From Gaoshiqia sediminis (GTDB taxonomy: Bacteria; Bacteroidota; Bacteroidia; Bacteroidales; Prolixibacteraceae), in the NCBI RefSeq assembly GCF_025907915.1, contig NZ_JAPAAF010000002.1, positions 124,001 to 188,000 of the forward strand: a stretch of DNA of 64,000 nucleotides. Direction: 5' to 3'. Position numbers and translations under genes: made by a program. Position 1 is the stretch's first letter. Each line of letters starts with the position of its first letter. A model generated the notes under the pieces. The model did not search any database. It saw only the letters and a program-made list of their open reading frames with translations, and was not told the DNA's origin. Shown here piece by piece: positions 28,275 to 36,212 of the stretch.

Positions 28275-29426
28275 ATGAAACGAGCCATACTGATATTGCC
28301 GGTATCCGTGATGATTTTTCTGGGCGGCATTTATGCCTGGAGCATGTTTGTGCCGCCTCTTCAGCACGGATACGGGCTTTCAGCTTCACAAACCCAATGG
28401 ATTTTCGGCGCGGTGATCGCATCGTTTACCACGTCCATGATTGGTGCCGACAGGTTGCTAAGGAAAATCGGCTTCCGGGGGATGATTTTAGCCGCTGCCC
28501 TGCTGTATGCCTCCGGTTATCTGATGGCGTCTTATTCCGCCGGGCATTTTGAAATCATTTTCATCGGTATTGGCTTGTTGAGCGGCATTGGTACCGGCTT
28601 GGGTTACATGAGCTCACTTTCGGTGCCGGTTGGCTGGTTCCCAATGCGGAAAGGCTTGGTTACCGGGATGGTTTCGGGTGGGTTTGCTGCCGGTTCAATA
28701 TTGCTGACCATTTGGTCGGGCTGGCTGTTGGATAGGGGGACCGATGTGCTGGACGTATTTCGCTATATCGGTGTCTCGTACGGCTTGCTGATGGCGTTGA
28801 TTGCATTTGCTTTGCCCCGCGAAAAACCAGTAGGTGCGGGTCGTGCTGAAAAGCTCGAAGTTCCCTTCAGCCGGTTATTGCTTCTTTTTGTAGCCATGTT
28901 TCTGGGTACTTTTGCCGGCTTGATGGTGATTGGCAACCTGAAGCTTATGGGGGAAGGGGTTTATACCGACTGGCAATTATCCGCTGCCATAGTGCTGTTT
29001 TCGTTGGCCAATTTCAGTGGACGGCTGGGGTGGGGTTGGGTGAGTGACCGGTTTCCAACGTTCGCCTTACTGGCAGTCGCCTTGTTGGTACAGGGCATGT
29101 CAACTTTTTTGTTGGGGCATTTTAGATTTCCGGTGGTCGTGTTTTACTTGCTGGTGATGCTGACAGGTATGGGGTTTGGGGCCAACTTTGTGCTTTTCGC
29201 CCGCGAAACGGCGCACGAGTTTGGCATTCACCGCCTGGGGAAAATCTATCCGTTCATTTTCTGGGGGTACGGGTTGGCCGGAATCTTTGGCCCGGTTACC
29301 GGCGGTGAGCTATTCGACCGGTTTCAGGACTTTAGCCAGGCTACCCTGTTATCGCTCATGGCCAGCCTGTTGGCTATCGGGGTGTTTGGGCTTCAACTAT
29401 GGATGGTAAAAAGGAAAAGTGCTTGA
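28275..29426 (+). CDS. MFS transporter, oxalate/formate antiporter (OxlT)-like
   Basis: A 383-residue 12-helix MFS protein. The start MKRAILILPVSVMIFLGGIYAWSMFVPPLQ and GLSASQTQWIFGAVIASF match the OxlT-like monocarboxylate branch, with GLGYMSSLSVPVGWFPMRKGLVTGMVSGGFA as its conserved helix 4-5 segment. It begins 6 bp after the DUF4914 gene, so the pair is co-translated. It probably moves a small organic acid; direction and substrate are not visible. The XRE-cupin gene follows about 110 bp downstream. Confidence 0.87.
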   Translation: MKRAILILPVSVMIFLGGIYAWSMFVPPLQHGYGLSASQTQWIFGAVIASFTTSMIGADRLLRKIGFRGMILAAALLYASGYLMASYSAGHFEIIFIGIGLLSGIGTGLGYMSSLSVPVGWFPMRKGLVTGMVSGGFAAGSILLTIWSGWLLDRGTDVLDVFRYIGVSYGLLMALIAFALPREKPVGAGRAEKLEVPFSRLLLLFVAMFLGTFAGLMVIGNLKLMGEGVYTDWQLSAAIVLFSLANFSGRLGWGWVSDRFPTFALLAVALLVQGMSTFLLGHFRFPVVVFYLLVMLTGMGFGANFVLFARETAHEFGIHRLGKIYPFIFWGYGLAGIFGPVTGGELFDRFQDFSQATLLSLMASLLAIGVFGLQLWMVKRKSA

Positions 29427-29537
29427 CCCGGTATTTCACCATTAACGGATTTAATATTAATCAAGTGGGTATGGCAAATATTCGCTAACATTACCCTGAA
29501 TTACGGACCGCGAGGTCAAAACAGAAAGGAGTGGACC

Positions 29538-30089
29538 ATGAAACGTTTAGGTGAACGTATAAAAAAGAAGCGCGAGCTGCTTCATCTTCAACTGAATGAT
29601 TTAGCCAAGCGGGTGGGGATCAGTGCCAGCGCTTTGTCGCAAATTGAAAAGGCCAAGGCTTTCCCATCGATTGTGACGCTCAAAAATATAGCCGAAAACC
29701 TGCACACCACCGTGGGCGATTTAATTGGTGAAAATGAAATGCTGTCGCAAAATCCGCTGATTACCGCTTCGGATAGAAAATTTGTTGAAAGTAACGCTGG
29801 AGGCAGCGAACTGTACCTGCTGTCGCACCACGATCCGCTCAAGCAGATGGAAACTTACCTGATTCGGTTTAAACCGGGCTCGGATATTTCGGATTTCTTT
29901 GCGCCCCATGCCGGGCAGGTATTTTGCCATGTGCTGCAGGGCGTTTACCGGTTTCTGCTGGATGGTGAACCTTATATGCTACAACCCGGCGACAGCTTTT
30001 ACTTCAACACAGTACTCGAACATGAGGTGCAATTGACTGAAGGCGAATCCGGCGAGTTGCTCTGGGTGGTTACGCCGCCCAATGCCTGA
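29538..30089 (+). CDS. XRE-family transcriptional regulator with cupin sensor domain
   Basis: A 183-residue DNA-binding protein. Residues 1-65 are a Cro/CI helix-turn-helix (RLGERIKKKRELLHLQLNDLAKRVGISASALSQIE as two pieces), and residues ~105-180 a cupin barrel (FFAPHAGQVFCHVLQGVYRFLLDGE, LQPGDSFYFNTVLEHEVQL). Such regulators sense small molecules and often control a neighbouring transport or degradation operon, here DUF4914 and the MFS gene. It has an unusually good Shine-Dalgarno for this genome (AAAGGAG at 29525-29531, 7 bp before the ATG). Its target may be the AATTAAGCA repeats near 26260. Confidence 0.88.
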   Translation: MKRLGERIKKKRELLHLQLNDLAKRVGISASALSQIEKAKAFPSIVTLKNIAENLHTTVGDLIGENEMLSQNPLITASDRKFVESNAGGSELYLLSHHDPLKQMETYLIRFKPGSDISDFFAPHAGQVFCHVLQGVYRFLLDGEPYMLQPGDSFYFNTVLEHEVQLTEGESGELLWVVTPPNA

Positions 30090-30205
30090 CCGGATTTTTT
30101 TATCCGCAAGGTTTTTGGCAGCGCTGGAAATCGAATGGTGGTTTTATAAGTACAATAGCGCTTTCTGATTATCTTTACGGCCCGAATCAACACAAAAGCT
30201 GGCCT

Positions 30206-30553
30206 ATGAAATCCCTGAAAAACGCACTGATACAAATTACGCAGAACGGTATGGGAACAGGTGATGAAGCGCTCGGCCTTCAGCTTGTGACCAACTACCT
30301 CACGCTGATCAACGAAGAAAACGAATTGCCGAAGGTGATCACTTTCTACAATGGCGGGGTGAAGCTAATTTGTACCGGCTCTCCGGCTGTTGATATTCTT
30401 CGAACGCTGGAGCAAAAGGGCGTTAAGTTGCTGGCCTGCAAAACCTGTTTAAACCATTTTGGGTTGATGGGCCAACTGGAGGTAGGCATTGCCGGTACCA
30501 TGATGGACATCATTCTGCTACAGAAAATAGCGGATAAGGTGATTAACCTGTAA
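30206..30553 (+). CDS. DsrE/YedF-like protein (sulfurtransferase-like, selenium-associated family)
   Basis: A 115-residue cytoplasmic protein. The pattern TFYNGGVKLICTGSP, LLACKTCLNHFGL and VGIAGTMMDI matches the C-terminal DsrE-like half of YedF-type proteins, which often occur with selenium metabolism. The N-terminal TusA-like half of full-length YedF is absent, so this is a stand-alone DsrE domain. The CKTC pair is conserved in the family and could carry sulfur. No selenium genes lie nearby. Single gene. Confidence 0.72.
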   Translation: MKSLKNALIQITQNGMGTGDEALGLQLVTNYLTLINEENELPKVITFYNGGVKLICTGSPAVDILRTLEQKGVKLLACKTCLNHFGLMGQLEVGIAGTMMDIILLQKIADKVINL

Positions 30554-30592
30554 CATTGGGATGGTTAGCCGACAGCGGGGACTACGCTGCGC

Positions 30593-30622
30593 GAAAAGAA
30601 AAATGCAGGCATTTGCCCGCAT
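30593..30622 (-). terminator. Intrinsic terminator of the HU-like gene
   Basis: On the minus strand ATGCGGGC and GCCTGCAT form an 8-bp stem (one G-T pair) followed by TTTTTCTTTT. Confidence 0.75.
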
Positions 30623-30651
30623 CTTTCATAAAAATGGCTATCGATTCTTCC

Positions 30652-31026
30652 CTACTTGTTGAATTGTGCCTTTTTCAATTCTTCCTTGATGAGTTTGCCG
30701 GGGGTAAAAATGACTTTGAGGCCCTTGATTTTCGAGGTGTGAAAATCTTTTTCATCTTCAACACCTTCGCTGCTAAAGCTTACGCGCAACGTTCCGAGTT
30801 CCCCTAAACTAACAGATCTGCCGTCAAGCAAATCTTTGGGGATCCGTTCCACCAGGTTTGTGATCACGTTATTGATATCGCCCCGGCTCAGGGATGAAAT
30901 ATCGGCGATATCGCCACTTAACGAACTAATGGTTTTGGTGCCGTTTTTTACAGGTGATGCATAAATTTTTTTGGGAGCGGTGGGATCGCTTGGATTGCCA
31001 CGCTCAACTAATTTGTATTTCAGCAT
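30652..31026 (-). CDS. HU-family DNA-binding protein (Bacteroidota HU-like)
   Basis: A 124-residue small basic nucleoid protein. The N-terminus MLKYKLVERGNPSDPTAPKKIYA and the mid-part ISSLSRGDINNVITNLVERIPKDLLDGRSVSLGELGTLRVSFSSEG match the HU-like proteins of Bacteroidota, longer than classical HU (~90 residues) and with a distinct N-terminal extension. They bind and bend DNA without strong sequence preference. Single gene with its own terminator. A long gene-poor gap rich in palindromes lies upstream. Confidence 0.88.
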   Translation of the reverse strand: MLKYKLVERGNPSDPTAPKKIYASPVKNGTKTISSLSGDIADISSLSRGDINNVITNLVERIPKDLLDGRSVSLGELGTLRVSFSSEGVEDEKDFHTSKIKGLKVIFTPGKLIKEELKKAQFNK

Positions 31027-31166
31027 GTTTAAAGATTAATTAAAAAATTGGTAATATGATAATCACAGGCAATTTATGACAATGATCCGAATAAGTCAAT
31101 ACCTGTTGATAACTTAATTATTGTTTCGCACGGGCTGGGTGTATTTTTATCCGGATGCCGTAAAAA

Positions 31167-31226
31167 TTCCTTCTAGAAGAAAATATTTTTTCTCCTAGAT
31201 GGAATTTTATTTTCTCCTAGAAGGAA
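31167..31226. repeat. Three copies of a 17-bp CTAG-centred motif
   Basis: TTTTCTCCTAGAWGGAA occurs at 31188-31204 and 31210-31226 (22-bp period). A third copy (TTCCTTCTAGAAGAAAA, same motif inverted) lies at 31167-31183. Each is centred on CTAG with partly palindromic flanks, so it could be a protein-binding site cluster for the HU-like gene (minus) or the B12 operon (plus). Which gene it serves is not clear. Confidence 0.6.
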
Positions 31227-31438
31227 ATAAGGTCGCTGACCGGGTTAATATTTTCCTGATCACTTTTATCGTTCGCCTTCACTGGGAAATATCTCTGCGC
31301 CCACTTTCAGGGAAATCGCTTTTAAAATATAGTTCACCCTTTCAATGTACATGTGCCTCAAAAGCTTCCAATGCCTGAGGTATTTCCGGTAGGTGCAGGG
31401 TAAGTTAATCTGGGCTTTCCACGTGGCTATGGCATGTT

Positions 31439-31466
31439 GGTCACGAGGTCACGACGTGTCGTGACC
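31439..31466. repeat. REP-like palindrome with direct repeat
   Basis: GGTCACGA occurs twice in tandem (31439, 31447), the second copy forming the palindrome GGTCACGAC-GT-GTCGTGACC (31447-31466). G/C-rich in contrast to its surroundings. Confidence 0.55.
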
Positions 31467-31516
31467 GTACGTGGCTTTCCCGGTTTAGGTCGTTTCGGAT
31501 TTTATCCGGCGCGTAG

Positions 31517-31536
31517 GGCCACGGCATGCCGTGGCC
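31517..31536. repeat. Perfect 20-bp palindrome (REP-like)
   Basis: GGCCACGGCATGCCGTGGCC is self-complementary throughout. This form, preceded by GTAG, resembles short dispersed REP-type palindromes in bacterial genomes; copy number in the genome would decide. Confidence 0.55.
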
Positions 31537-31656
31537 GGGCGGATGGTAACGCCCCTGAAAGGGCAGTTTAATTTCCTTCATGAGAAAGAATGGCTTTTAA
31601 ATTCTTAAAAGCGATTTCCCTGCGAGCGCTATCATCAATTCCTCTGAAATATTTTC

Positions 31657-31664
31657 TACTTTTG
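31657..31664 (+). promoter_or_regulatory. -7 box of the first cobalamin-riboswitch operon
   Basis: TACTTTTG fits TAnnTTTG and lies just before the riboswitch aptamer. The second B12 leader has a similar box (TACATTTG) in the same relative place. Confidence 0.6.
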
Positions 31665-31671
31665 CCGTGTT

Positions 31672-31883
31672 TTGGTGGCTTTCTTTCCCTGGTCGGGAAA
31701 GTGCCTTAATAAGGGAATCCGGTGCAAATCCGGAGCAGTCCCCGCTGCTGTAAACCTGTATGTTTCTTCGGAACTTACGCCACTGTCCGGCCACTGCCGG
31801 ATGGGAAGGCCCGGAGAAGGGTGAGCCAGAAGACCTGCCAGGAACACACATTGTTTAACCTGATCTTCGGGGAAAAAAGATCG
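31672..31883 (+). ncRNA. Cobalamin riboswitch of the btuF operon
   Basis: The aptamer shows its core parts in order: AAGGGAATCCGGTGCAAATC near 31711, the P5 stem GCAG/CTGC with loop TCCCCG (31739-31744), GCCACTG, GGGAAGGC, and the B12 box GAGCCAGAAGACCTGCC (31823-31839). A hairpin follows (GATCTT/AAGATC, 31862-31882) with loop bases CGGGGA (31868-31873) perfectly complementary to the P5 loop, as expected of the L5-L13 kissing contact that reports cobalamin binding. It should repress btuF-cobO-btuC-btuD when B12 is plentiful. A further TTGGAA/TTCCAA hairpin and T-run (31884-31916) could be the expression switch. Confidence 0.93.
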
Positions 31884-31938
31884 TTGGAATGTTCCAAATC
31901 TTCCAAATCGATTTTTCCGGGGCTTAATGCCAACATGC

Positions 31939-32772
31939 ATGACAACGCGTTTGAAAACTTTTTTTGCCCTGTTGCTGCTGGTTGTACTGGCAACACATGC
32001 TGCCGCGCAGTATCCGGAACGGATTATTTCGCTGGCGCCCTCGCTCACCAAAAACCTGTACCTGCTCGAAGCCGGCGATTTGCTGGTGGGCTGCACCAAC
32101 TACTGCACCCTCCAAAGTAAAACCGATGCCGAAGTGGTGGCCACGGCCGTGCAGGTAAACTACGAGAAGGCGGTAATGCTGAAGCCCGACTTGGTAATTA
32201 CCACCACGCTCACCAACCCCAAAACCATCGAAACCTTCCGAAAACTGGGCATTGAAGTAATGGTGCTCGAAACGCCGCGCTCGTTTGCCGAAATTTGCAG
32301 CCAGTTTATTGCCCTGGGCGAAAAGCTGGGGAAAAAGGAGCTGGCCGGGAAAATTATCGCAGACGTGCAGAAGCGGATTGAAACCATCAAACAACGTGTA
32401 CCCAACGAGAAAACCGGGCAAAAAGCGTTCATGCAAATTGGAGCCAATCCGTTGTTTGCTGTGGTGCCCAACACGTTTTGCAACGACTTCCTCCGCTTTT
32501 CGGGAACCGAAAATATTGCCGCTGACCTCAGCATCGGAAGCATCACCCGCGAAACCGTGTTGCTGCGTAACCCCGACATCATCATTGTGGTATTAATGGG
32601 TATTGTTGGGGCCGAAGAAAAAGCAACCTGGGAGCAGTTTAAAAGTCTGAGCGCCGTAAAGAAAGGGCAGATTTTTATCGTGGATGCCGATCGCACGTGC
32701 AGCCCGACACCGATCTCATTTGTGGAGGCGCTGGAAGAAATCATCGATCTTATTTATTCGGATAAGCAATAA
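31939..32772 (+). CDS. btuF: Cobalamin ABC transporter substrate-binding protein (BtuF-like)
   Basis: A periplasmic binding protein of about 277 residues. Starts at 31927 and 31939 are both possible; either gives a signal peptide (LKTFFALLLLVVLATHAAAQ). The family fold shows RIISLAPSLTKNLYLLEAGDLLVG, VNYEKAVMLKPDLVITT and the Glu-rich lobes that dock BtuC. The riboswitch upstream and btuC/btuD downstream make cobalamin the substrate rather than iron-siderophore. It is the first gene of the operon and is followed 11 bp later by the adenosyltransferase gene. Confidence 0.9.
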   Translation: MTTRLKTFFALLLLVVLATHAAAQYPERIISLAPSLTKNLYLLEAGDLLVGCTNYCTLQSKTDAEVVATAVQVNYEKAVMLKPDLVITTTLTNPKTIETFRKLGIEVMVLETPRSFAEICSQFIALGEKLGKKELAGKIIADVQKRIETIKQRVPNEKTGQKAFMQIGANPLFAVVPNTFCNDFLRFSGTENIAADLSIGSITRETVLLRNPDIIIVVLMGIVGAEEKATWEQFKSLSAVKKGQIFIVDADRTCSPTPISFVEALEEIIDLIYSDKQ

Positions 32773-32783
32773 CAGACAACGCG

Positions 32784-33311
32784 ATGGACAAAGGCTACAT
32801 TCATATTTACACCGGTACGGGCAAAGGTAAAACTACGGCAGCGGTGGGCCTGGCCGCCCGCGCACTGGGTCAGGGCTTTCGGGTGGTGTATGCCCACTTT
32901 ATGAAACGGCCCGACGTGTATGGTTACACCGAAATCGACAGTCTGAAAAAGCTGGGCGCCACGGTAATGGGCTTTACCAGCGGACATCCGTTTTGTGATA
33001 GAAGCCTCACCACTGATCTGCTCCGCCAACAGATGAAAGAAGCCCTGGTCACCTTGACCGATTACCTGAAAACTTCGCCACCCGACCTGCTCATTATGGA
33101 TGAAATCCTGATCACCGTCCGCGATGGTTTTCTGGATGAAGAAGCGTTGATCGGCTTCATCGACCAGAAACCGGCAGGCACCGAGCTGGTGCTAACCGGA
33201 CGCGGGGCAACCGCTAAGCTGATTGATCGGGCTGATTATGTGAGCGAAATCAACAAAATAAAACACCCCTACGACCAGGGAATCACGTCGCGCAGGGGCA
33301 TTGAATTCTAA
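32784..33311 (+). CDS. cobO: Corrinoid adenosyltransferase (CobO/BtuR/CobA type)
   Basis: A 175-residue ATP:corrinoid adenosyltransferase that adds the 5'-deoxyadenosyl group to Co(I). The P-loop GTGKGKTTAA (residues ~11-20) is diagnostic, followed by GLAARALGQGFRVVYAHFMK and DLLIMDEILITV (Walker B). It lacks the basic N-terminal helix seen in E. coli BtuR. It sits between btuF and btuC in a riboswitch-controlled operon, so imported corrinoids are adenosylated on entry. Its end overlaps the btuC start by 11 bp. Confidence 0.93.
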   Translation: MDKGYIHIYTGTGKGKTTAAVGLAARALGQGFRVVYAHFMKRPDVYGYTEIDSLKKLGATVMGFTSGHPFCDRSLTTDLLRQQMKEALVTLTDYLKTSPPDLLIMDEILITVRDGFLDEEALIGFIDQKPAGTELVLTGRGATAKLIDRADYVSEINKIKHPYDQGITSRRGIEF

Positions 33312-34359
33312 CTTCAAACGGATACAAACATTCAGCGTGAAGGAGCGATCGAAATATTTCAAATGGTTACTGGTTGTGGCAGGCTTGACGGCCTTGCTGT
33401 TGGTGGCTGTGCTTATATCGCTGAGTACCGGCGAATTGAAAATCGGCCTGGGTGAAGCGCTCCGGCTGCTGTTTGCCGGGGGCGACGAAAGCTCGCTGGA
33501 GCATATGCTCATCAGTCAGGTGCGGCTGCCGCGCATTATGTTGGGGGTTGCTGTTGGCGGGGCGCTCAGCCTGGCCGGGGTGATGTTGCAGGGTATTTAC
33601 CGCAACCCGCTGGTGGAGCCATTTACCCTGGGCATTTCGGGTGGTGCCTCGCTGGGCGTGGCGTTCACCATTGTGCTGGGACTGCACCAAAAGCTGGGTG
33701 CTTTTGCCCTCCCGCTTTCGGGTTTTTTGGGCGCTTTTCTCATCATCTTCCTGGTTTATACGCTGAGCTCGCGCCGCGGAAATATCAATATTCAGCACAT
33801 GCTGCTCACCGGTGTGATGGTCAGCTTTGTGGCGTCGTCGGCCATGATGTTCCTGATGGCAGTGAGCAGCACCGAAAACCTGCACGGCATCGTTTTTTGG
33901 ATCATGGGCTCGCTGGATGAACCTGATACCCGCCTGGTGTGGCTCACGCTGATCGTTACACTGCTGGTGCTGTTCATTTCGTATCTGTTTGTGCAGCCCT
34001 TAAATGCATTGCGGTTGGGCGAAGAAAAAGCGCTCCACCTGGGCATCAATACCCATGTGGCCATCAAAGCGTTGTTTTTGCTGGCTTCGCTGCTGGCTGG
34101 CATTTGCGTGGCCGTAGCGGGGGTCATCGGCTTTGTGGGCCTGATCATTCCGCATGTATTGCGCTTGTTTTTGGGTACCGATTACCGCATCCTGCTGATC
34201 AGCTCTTTTTTGCTGGGGGGCTCGTTCCTGGTGCTGTCTGATGTGGTGGCCCGGACTATCATTTCGCCCAACGAATTGCCAATTGGGGTAATTACGGGCA
34301 TTATTGGCGGCGTGGTTTTTATTTTGTTGATGAGCCGAAAAATGAGGAAAGGAATGTAA
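33301..34359 (+). CDS. btuC: Cobalamin ABC transporter permease (BtuC-like, FecCD family)
   Basis: A 352-residue inner-membrane protein with about ten helices of the FecCD/BtuC family. Marks are VRLPRIMLGVAVGGALSLAGVMLQGIYRNPLVEP and TLGISGGASLGVAF early, and VAGVIGFVGLIIPHVLRLFLG (the loop that meets the ATPase) late. It overlaps cobO by 11 bp and btuD by one base, so the operon is tightly coupled. The start codon is the non-ATG or internal codon at 33301 given by the frame; the conserved core begins around residue 60. Confidence 0.92.
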   Translation: MNSNFKRIQTFSVKERSKYFKWLLVVAGLTALLLVAVLISLSTGELKIGLGEALRLLFAGGDESSLEHMLISQVRLPRIMLGVAVGGALSLAGVMLQGIYRNPLVEPFTLGISGGASLGVAFTIVLGLHQKLGAFALPLSGFLGAFLIIFLVYTLSSRRGNINIQHMLLTGVMVSFVASSAMMFLMAVSSTENLHGIVFWIMGSLDEPDTRLVWLTLIVTLLVLFISYLFVQPLNALRLGEEKALHLGINTHVAIKALFLLASLLAGICVAVAGVIGFVGLIIPHVLRLFLGTDYRILLISSFLLGGSFLVLSDVVARTIISPNELPIGVITGIIGGVVFILLMSRKMRKGM

Positions 34360-35162
34360 TGATGGGGCAGGCATTTTTTGATATCGAGAATTTCGCGTGC
34401 GGTTATCCGTCTTTCCGGCTGTCAGGGATTGGCTTTTCGCTGGAGAAGGGCTCATTTGCCGGGATTATCGGCCCCAACGGGTCGGGGAAGACCACTCTTT
34501 TTCGGGGCATCACCGGCTCGCTTCCGCCGCTTTCGGGCCGGATGTTGTTGAATGGCCGGTCGCTGCAATCTCTTTCGTTGCGCAAAAGGGCGCAAAACAT
34601 CGCAATTGTTTCCCAGTTTGTGGATGCCGACCAGATCACTGTTGAAGATTATGTGCTGATGGGCCGGATTCCGTATTATTCACGGTTTCAATTTTTTGAG
34701 ACCAGCCGTGATCGTGAGATTGCCGAAAAATATATGCGGCTTACCGAAACCTTTCAGCATAAAAACAAACTGATGACCGAGTTGAGCGGTGGTGAACAGC
34801 AGCGTGCCGCCATTGCCCGTGCCTTGGTGCAGGAACCCGAATTGCTGCTGCTCGACGAACCCACCTCGCACCTCGATATTACGCACCAGGTACGTATTTT
34901 AAATCTTTTACAGCAACTCAATGTGCAAATGGGGCTAACTGTGCTGATGGTCATCCACGACCTGAACCTGGCCTCGGAATATTGCGACCGGTTGTTGCTG
35001 TTCAACGAAGGACGGATCGTCAACCAGGGAAAACCCGACGATGTGCTAACCTTTGAAACCATAGAGGACGTTTACAAAACGCCTGTGATTGTGCGCACTA
35101 ATCCGTATTCAGGTAAGCCTGTCGTTTTTTTGGTGAGCGACAAGATGATGAAGTCGAAATAA
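34359..35162 (+). CDS. btuD: Cobalamin ABC transporter ATP-binding protein (BtuD-like)
   Basis: A 267-residue ABC ATPase. Walker A is GPNGSGKTTL, the signature LSGGEQQR, Walker B LLLLDEPTSHLD and the switch His in VMVIHDLN; all are intact. It would energise BtuC. Its ATG lies in the btuC stop (TAATGATG), and the second ATG three bases on is an alternative start. Last gene of the operon. Confidence 0.93.
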   Translation: MMGQAFFDIENFACGYPSFRLSGIGFSLEKGSFAGIIGPNGSGKTTLFRGITGSLPPLSGRMLLNGRSLQSLSLRKRAQNIAIVSQFVDADQITVEDYVLMGRIPYYSRFQFFETSRDREIAEKYMRLTETFQHKNKLMTELSGGEQQRAAIARALVQEPELLLLDEPTSHLDITHQVRILNLLQQLNVQMGLTVLMVIHDLNLASEYCDRLLLFNEGRIVNQGKPDDVLTFETIEDVYKTPVIVRTNPYSGKPVVFLVSDKMMKSK

Positions 35163-35169
35163 CAAAAAA

Positions 35170-35199
35170 CCGGGAAGCTTGCGTATGAAAGCTTCCCGG
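35170..35199. terminator. Hairpin at the end of the btuFCD operon
   Basis: Perfect 11-bp arms CCGGGAAGCTT and AAGCTTCCCGG with an 8-nt loop. On the plus strand no T-run follows (CAAATTC), so it may work as an mRNA 3'-end stabiliser or a Rho-assisted end rather than a classic terminator. Confidence 0.5.
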
Positions 35200-35348
35200 C
35201 AAATTCATGAAAAGAAAACTTGTCCCTTGCGATTACGATAATTAGACTGGCGGTTTCCCGGAACGTTTAATGGCGCTGGCCTTTTAACAGATTTTAACAT
35301 CGAAGAAATTCCTGAAATTTGCTTACTTTGTGAACCAAAAGAACTTTC

Positions 35349-36122
35349 GTGAGTAAGACAAAACCCATAGGCGTAAATTTCGAGGAGCTGGAATCGCAGT
35401 GTTTGCCGCATTTGTCGGTTGACTGTGTCGTGTTTGGATTTCACGATAACCAGTTGAAAGTGTTGTTGTTGAAGTCGAAGTTTATCGACGAATGGAGCCT
35501 TCCGGGAGGTTTTGTCGGTAAAACGGAGACGGTGGAAGAAGCCGCTACCCGTGTGTTGAAAGAACGTACCGGGCTGGGCGAAATTTTCCTGAACCAGTTT
35601 CATATTTTTAGTGATCCGAAACGAAGCAATCCCGGGCTGAAGCCCGAGAACATGAAAAAAGCCGGCGTAAAACTCACCAATTACGAATGGTTGGGCCAGC
35701 GGTTTCTGTCGGTCGGATTTTACGCGCTGGTCGAATTCTCGAAGGTTGATCCCCAACCCGATGTATTTTCGCAAACCTGCGAATGGAAAGGCATCGACGA
35801 GGTGGAAACCCTGATGATGGACCACCGTCAAATTCTGGACAAAGCGCTGGAAACCATGCGCCTTCAACTTCGCTACCAGCCCATCGGCTACAACCTGCTG
35901 CCGGAAAAGTATACCATGCCCGAATTGCAAAAACTCTACGAAACCATTTTGGGCAGGGAATTGGACCGCCGTAATTTTCAGCGGAAAATACTGAGCTACA
36001 AAATTCTGAAACGCTTGCCCGAACGCCGTTTGGGCGTAGCCCACAAAGCCCCTTACCTGTACCGGTTCGATCTCGAAAAGTACAATCAAGCCTTATTGGA
36101 TGGACTGAGCGGAGACTGGTAA
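35349..36122 (+). CDS. NUDIX-domain transcriptional regulator (NrtR/AraR-like) with degenerate Nudix box
   Basis: A 257-residue protein with an N-terminal Nudix fold (residues ~20-145) and a C-terminal winged-helix region (~165-245, [22 protein letters not shown] in pieces), the layout of NrtR-type regulators; the Bacteroides arabinose regulator AraR is of this type. The Nudix box keeps Gly-54, Glu-60, Arg-68, Glu-72 and Gly-75, but REU is RVL and the second Glu of the EE pair is Arg-73, so hydrolysis is unlikely. It begins with GTG. It lies between the two riboswitch operons; its target is unknown and may be unrelated to B12. Confidence 0.82.
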   Translation: MSKTKPIGVNFEELESQCLPHLSVDCVVFGFHDNQLKVLLLKSKFIDEWSLPGGFVGKTETVEEAATRVLKERTGLGEIFLNQFHIFSDPKRSNPGLKPENMKKAGVKLTNYEWLGQRFLSVGFYALVEFSKVDPQPDVFSQTCEWKGIDEVETLMMDHRQILDKALETMRLQLRYQPIGYNLLPEKYTMPELQKLYETILGRELDRRNFQRKILSYKILKRLPERRLGVAHKAPYLYRFDLEKYNQALLDGLSGDW

Positions 36123-36198
36123 GTTGCTCACATCCATAGCTAAACTATTTTGTTACGAATAATCTTTCCGGGAAGGATAACCGTTTTTAAATAATTTC

Positions 36199-36206
36199 TA
36201 CATTTG
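36199..36206 (+). promoter_or_regulatory. -7 box of the btuB operon
   Basis: TACATTTG fits TAnnTTTG and sits immediately before the second cobalamin aptamer. Confidence 0.6.
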
Positions 36207-36212
36207 TCGCGG

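Larger units (their letters stand above)
31027..31656. other. 630-bp gene-free stretch with repeats and palindromes upstream of the first B12 riboswitch
   Basis: No credible gene. It contains a three-copy CTAG-centred motif (31167-31226), a 9-bp-arm palindrome preceded by a direct repeat (31439-31466) and a perfect 20-bp palindrome (31517-31536), listed separately. The other parts show no structure I can name. Confidence 0.6.

Noticed and set aside
31027-31656. Hidden gene in the 630-bp gap
   Set aside because: Frames are short, lack recognisable start regions or domains, and are broken by the palindromes.
35170-35199. Classic Rho-independent terminator after btuD
   Set aside because: The stem is strong but no T-run follows on the plus strand, so it is listed only as a hairpin with reduced confidence.
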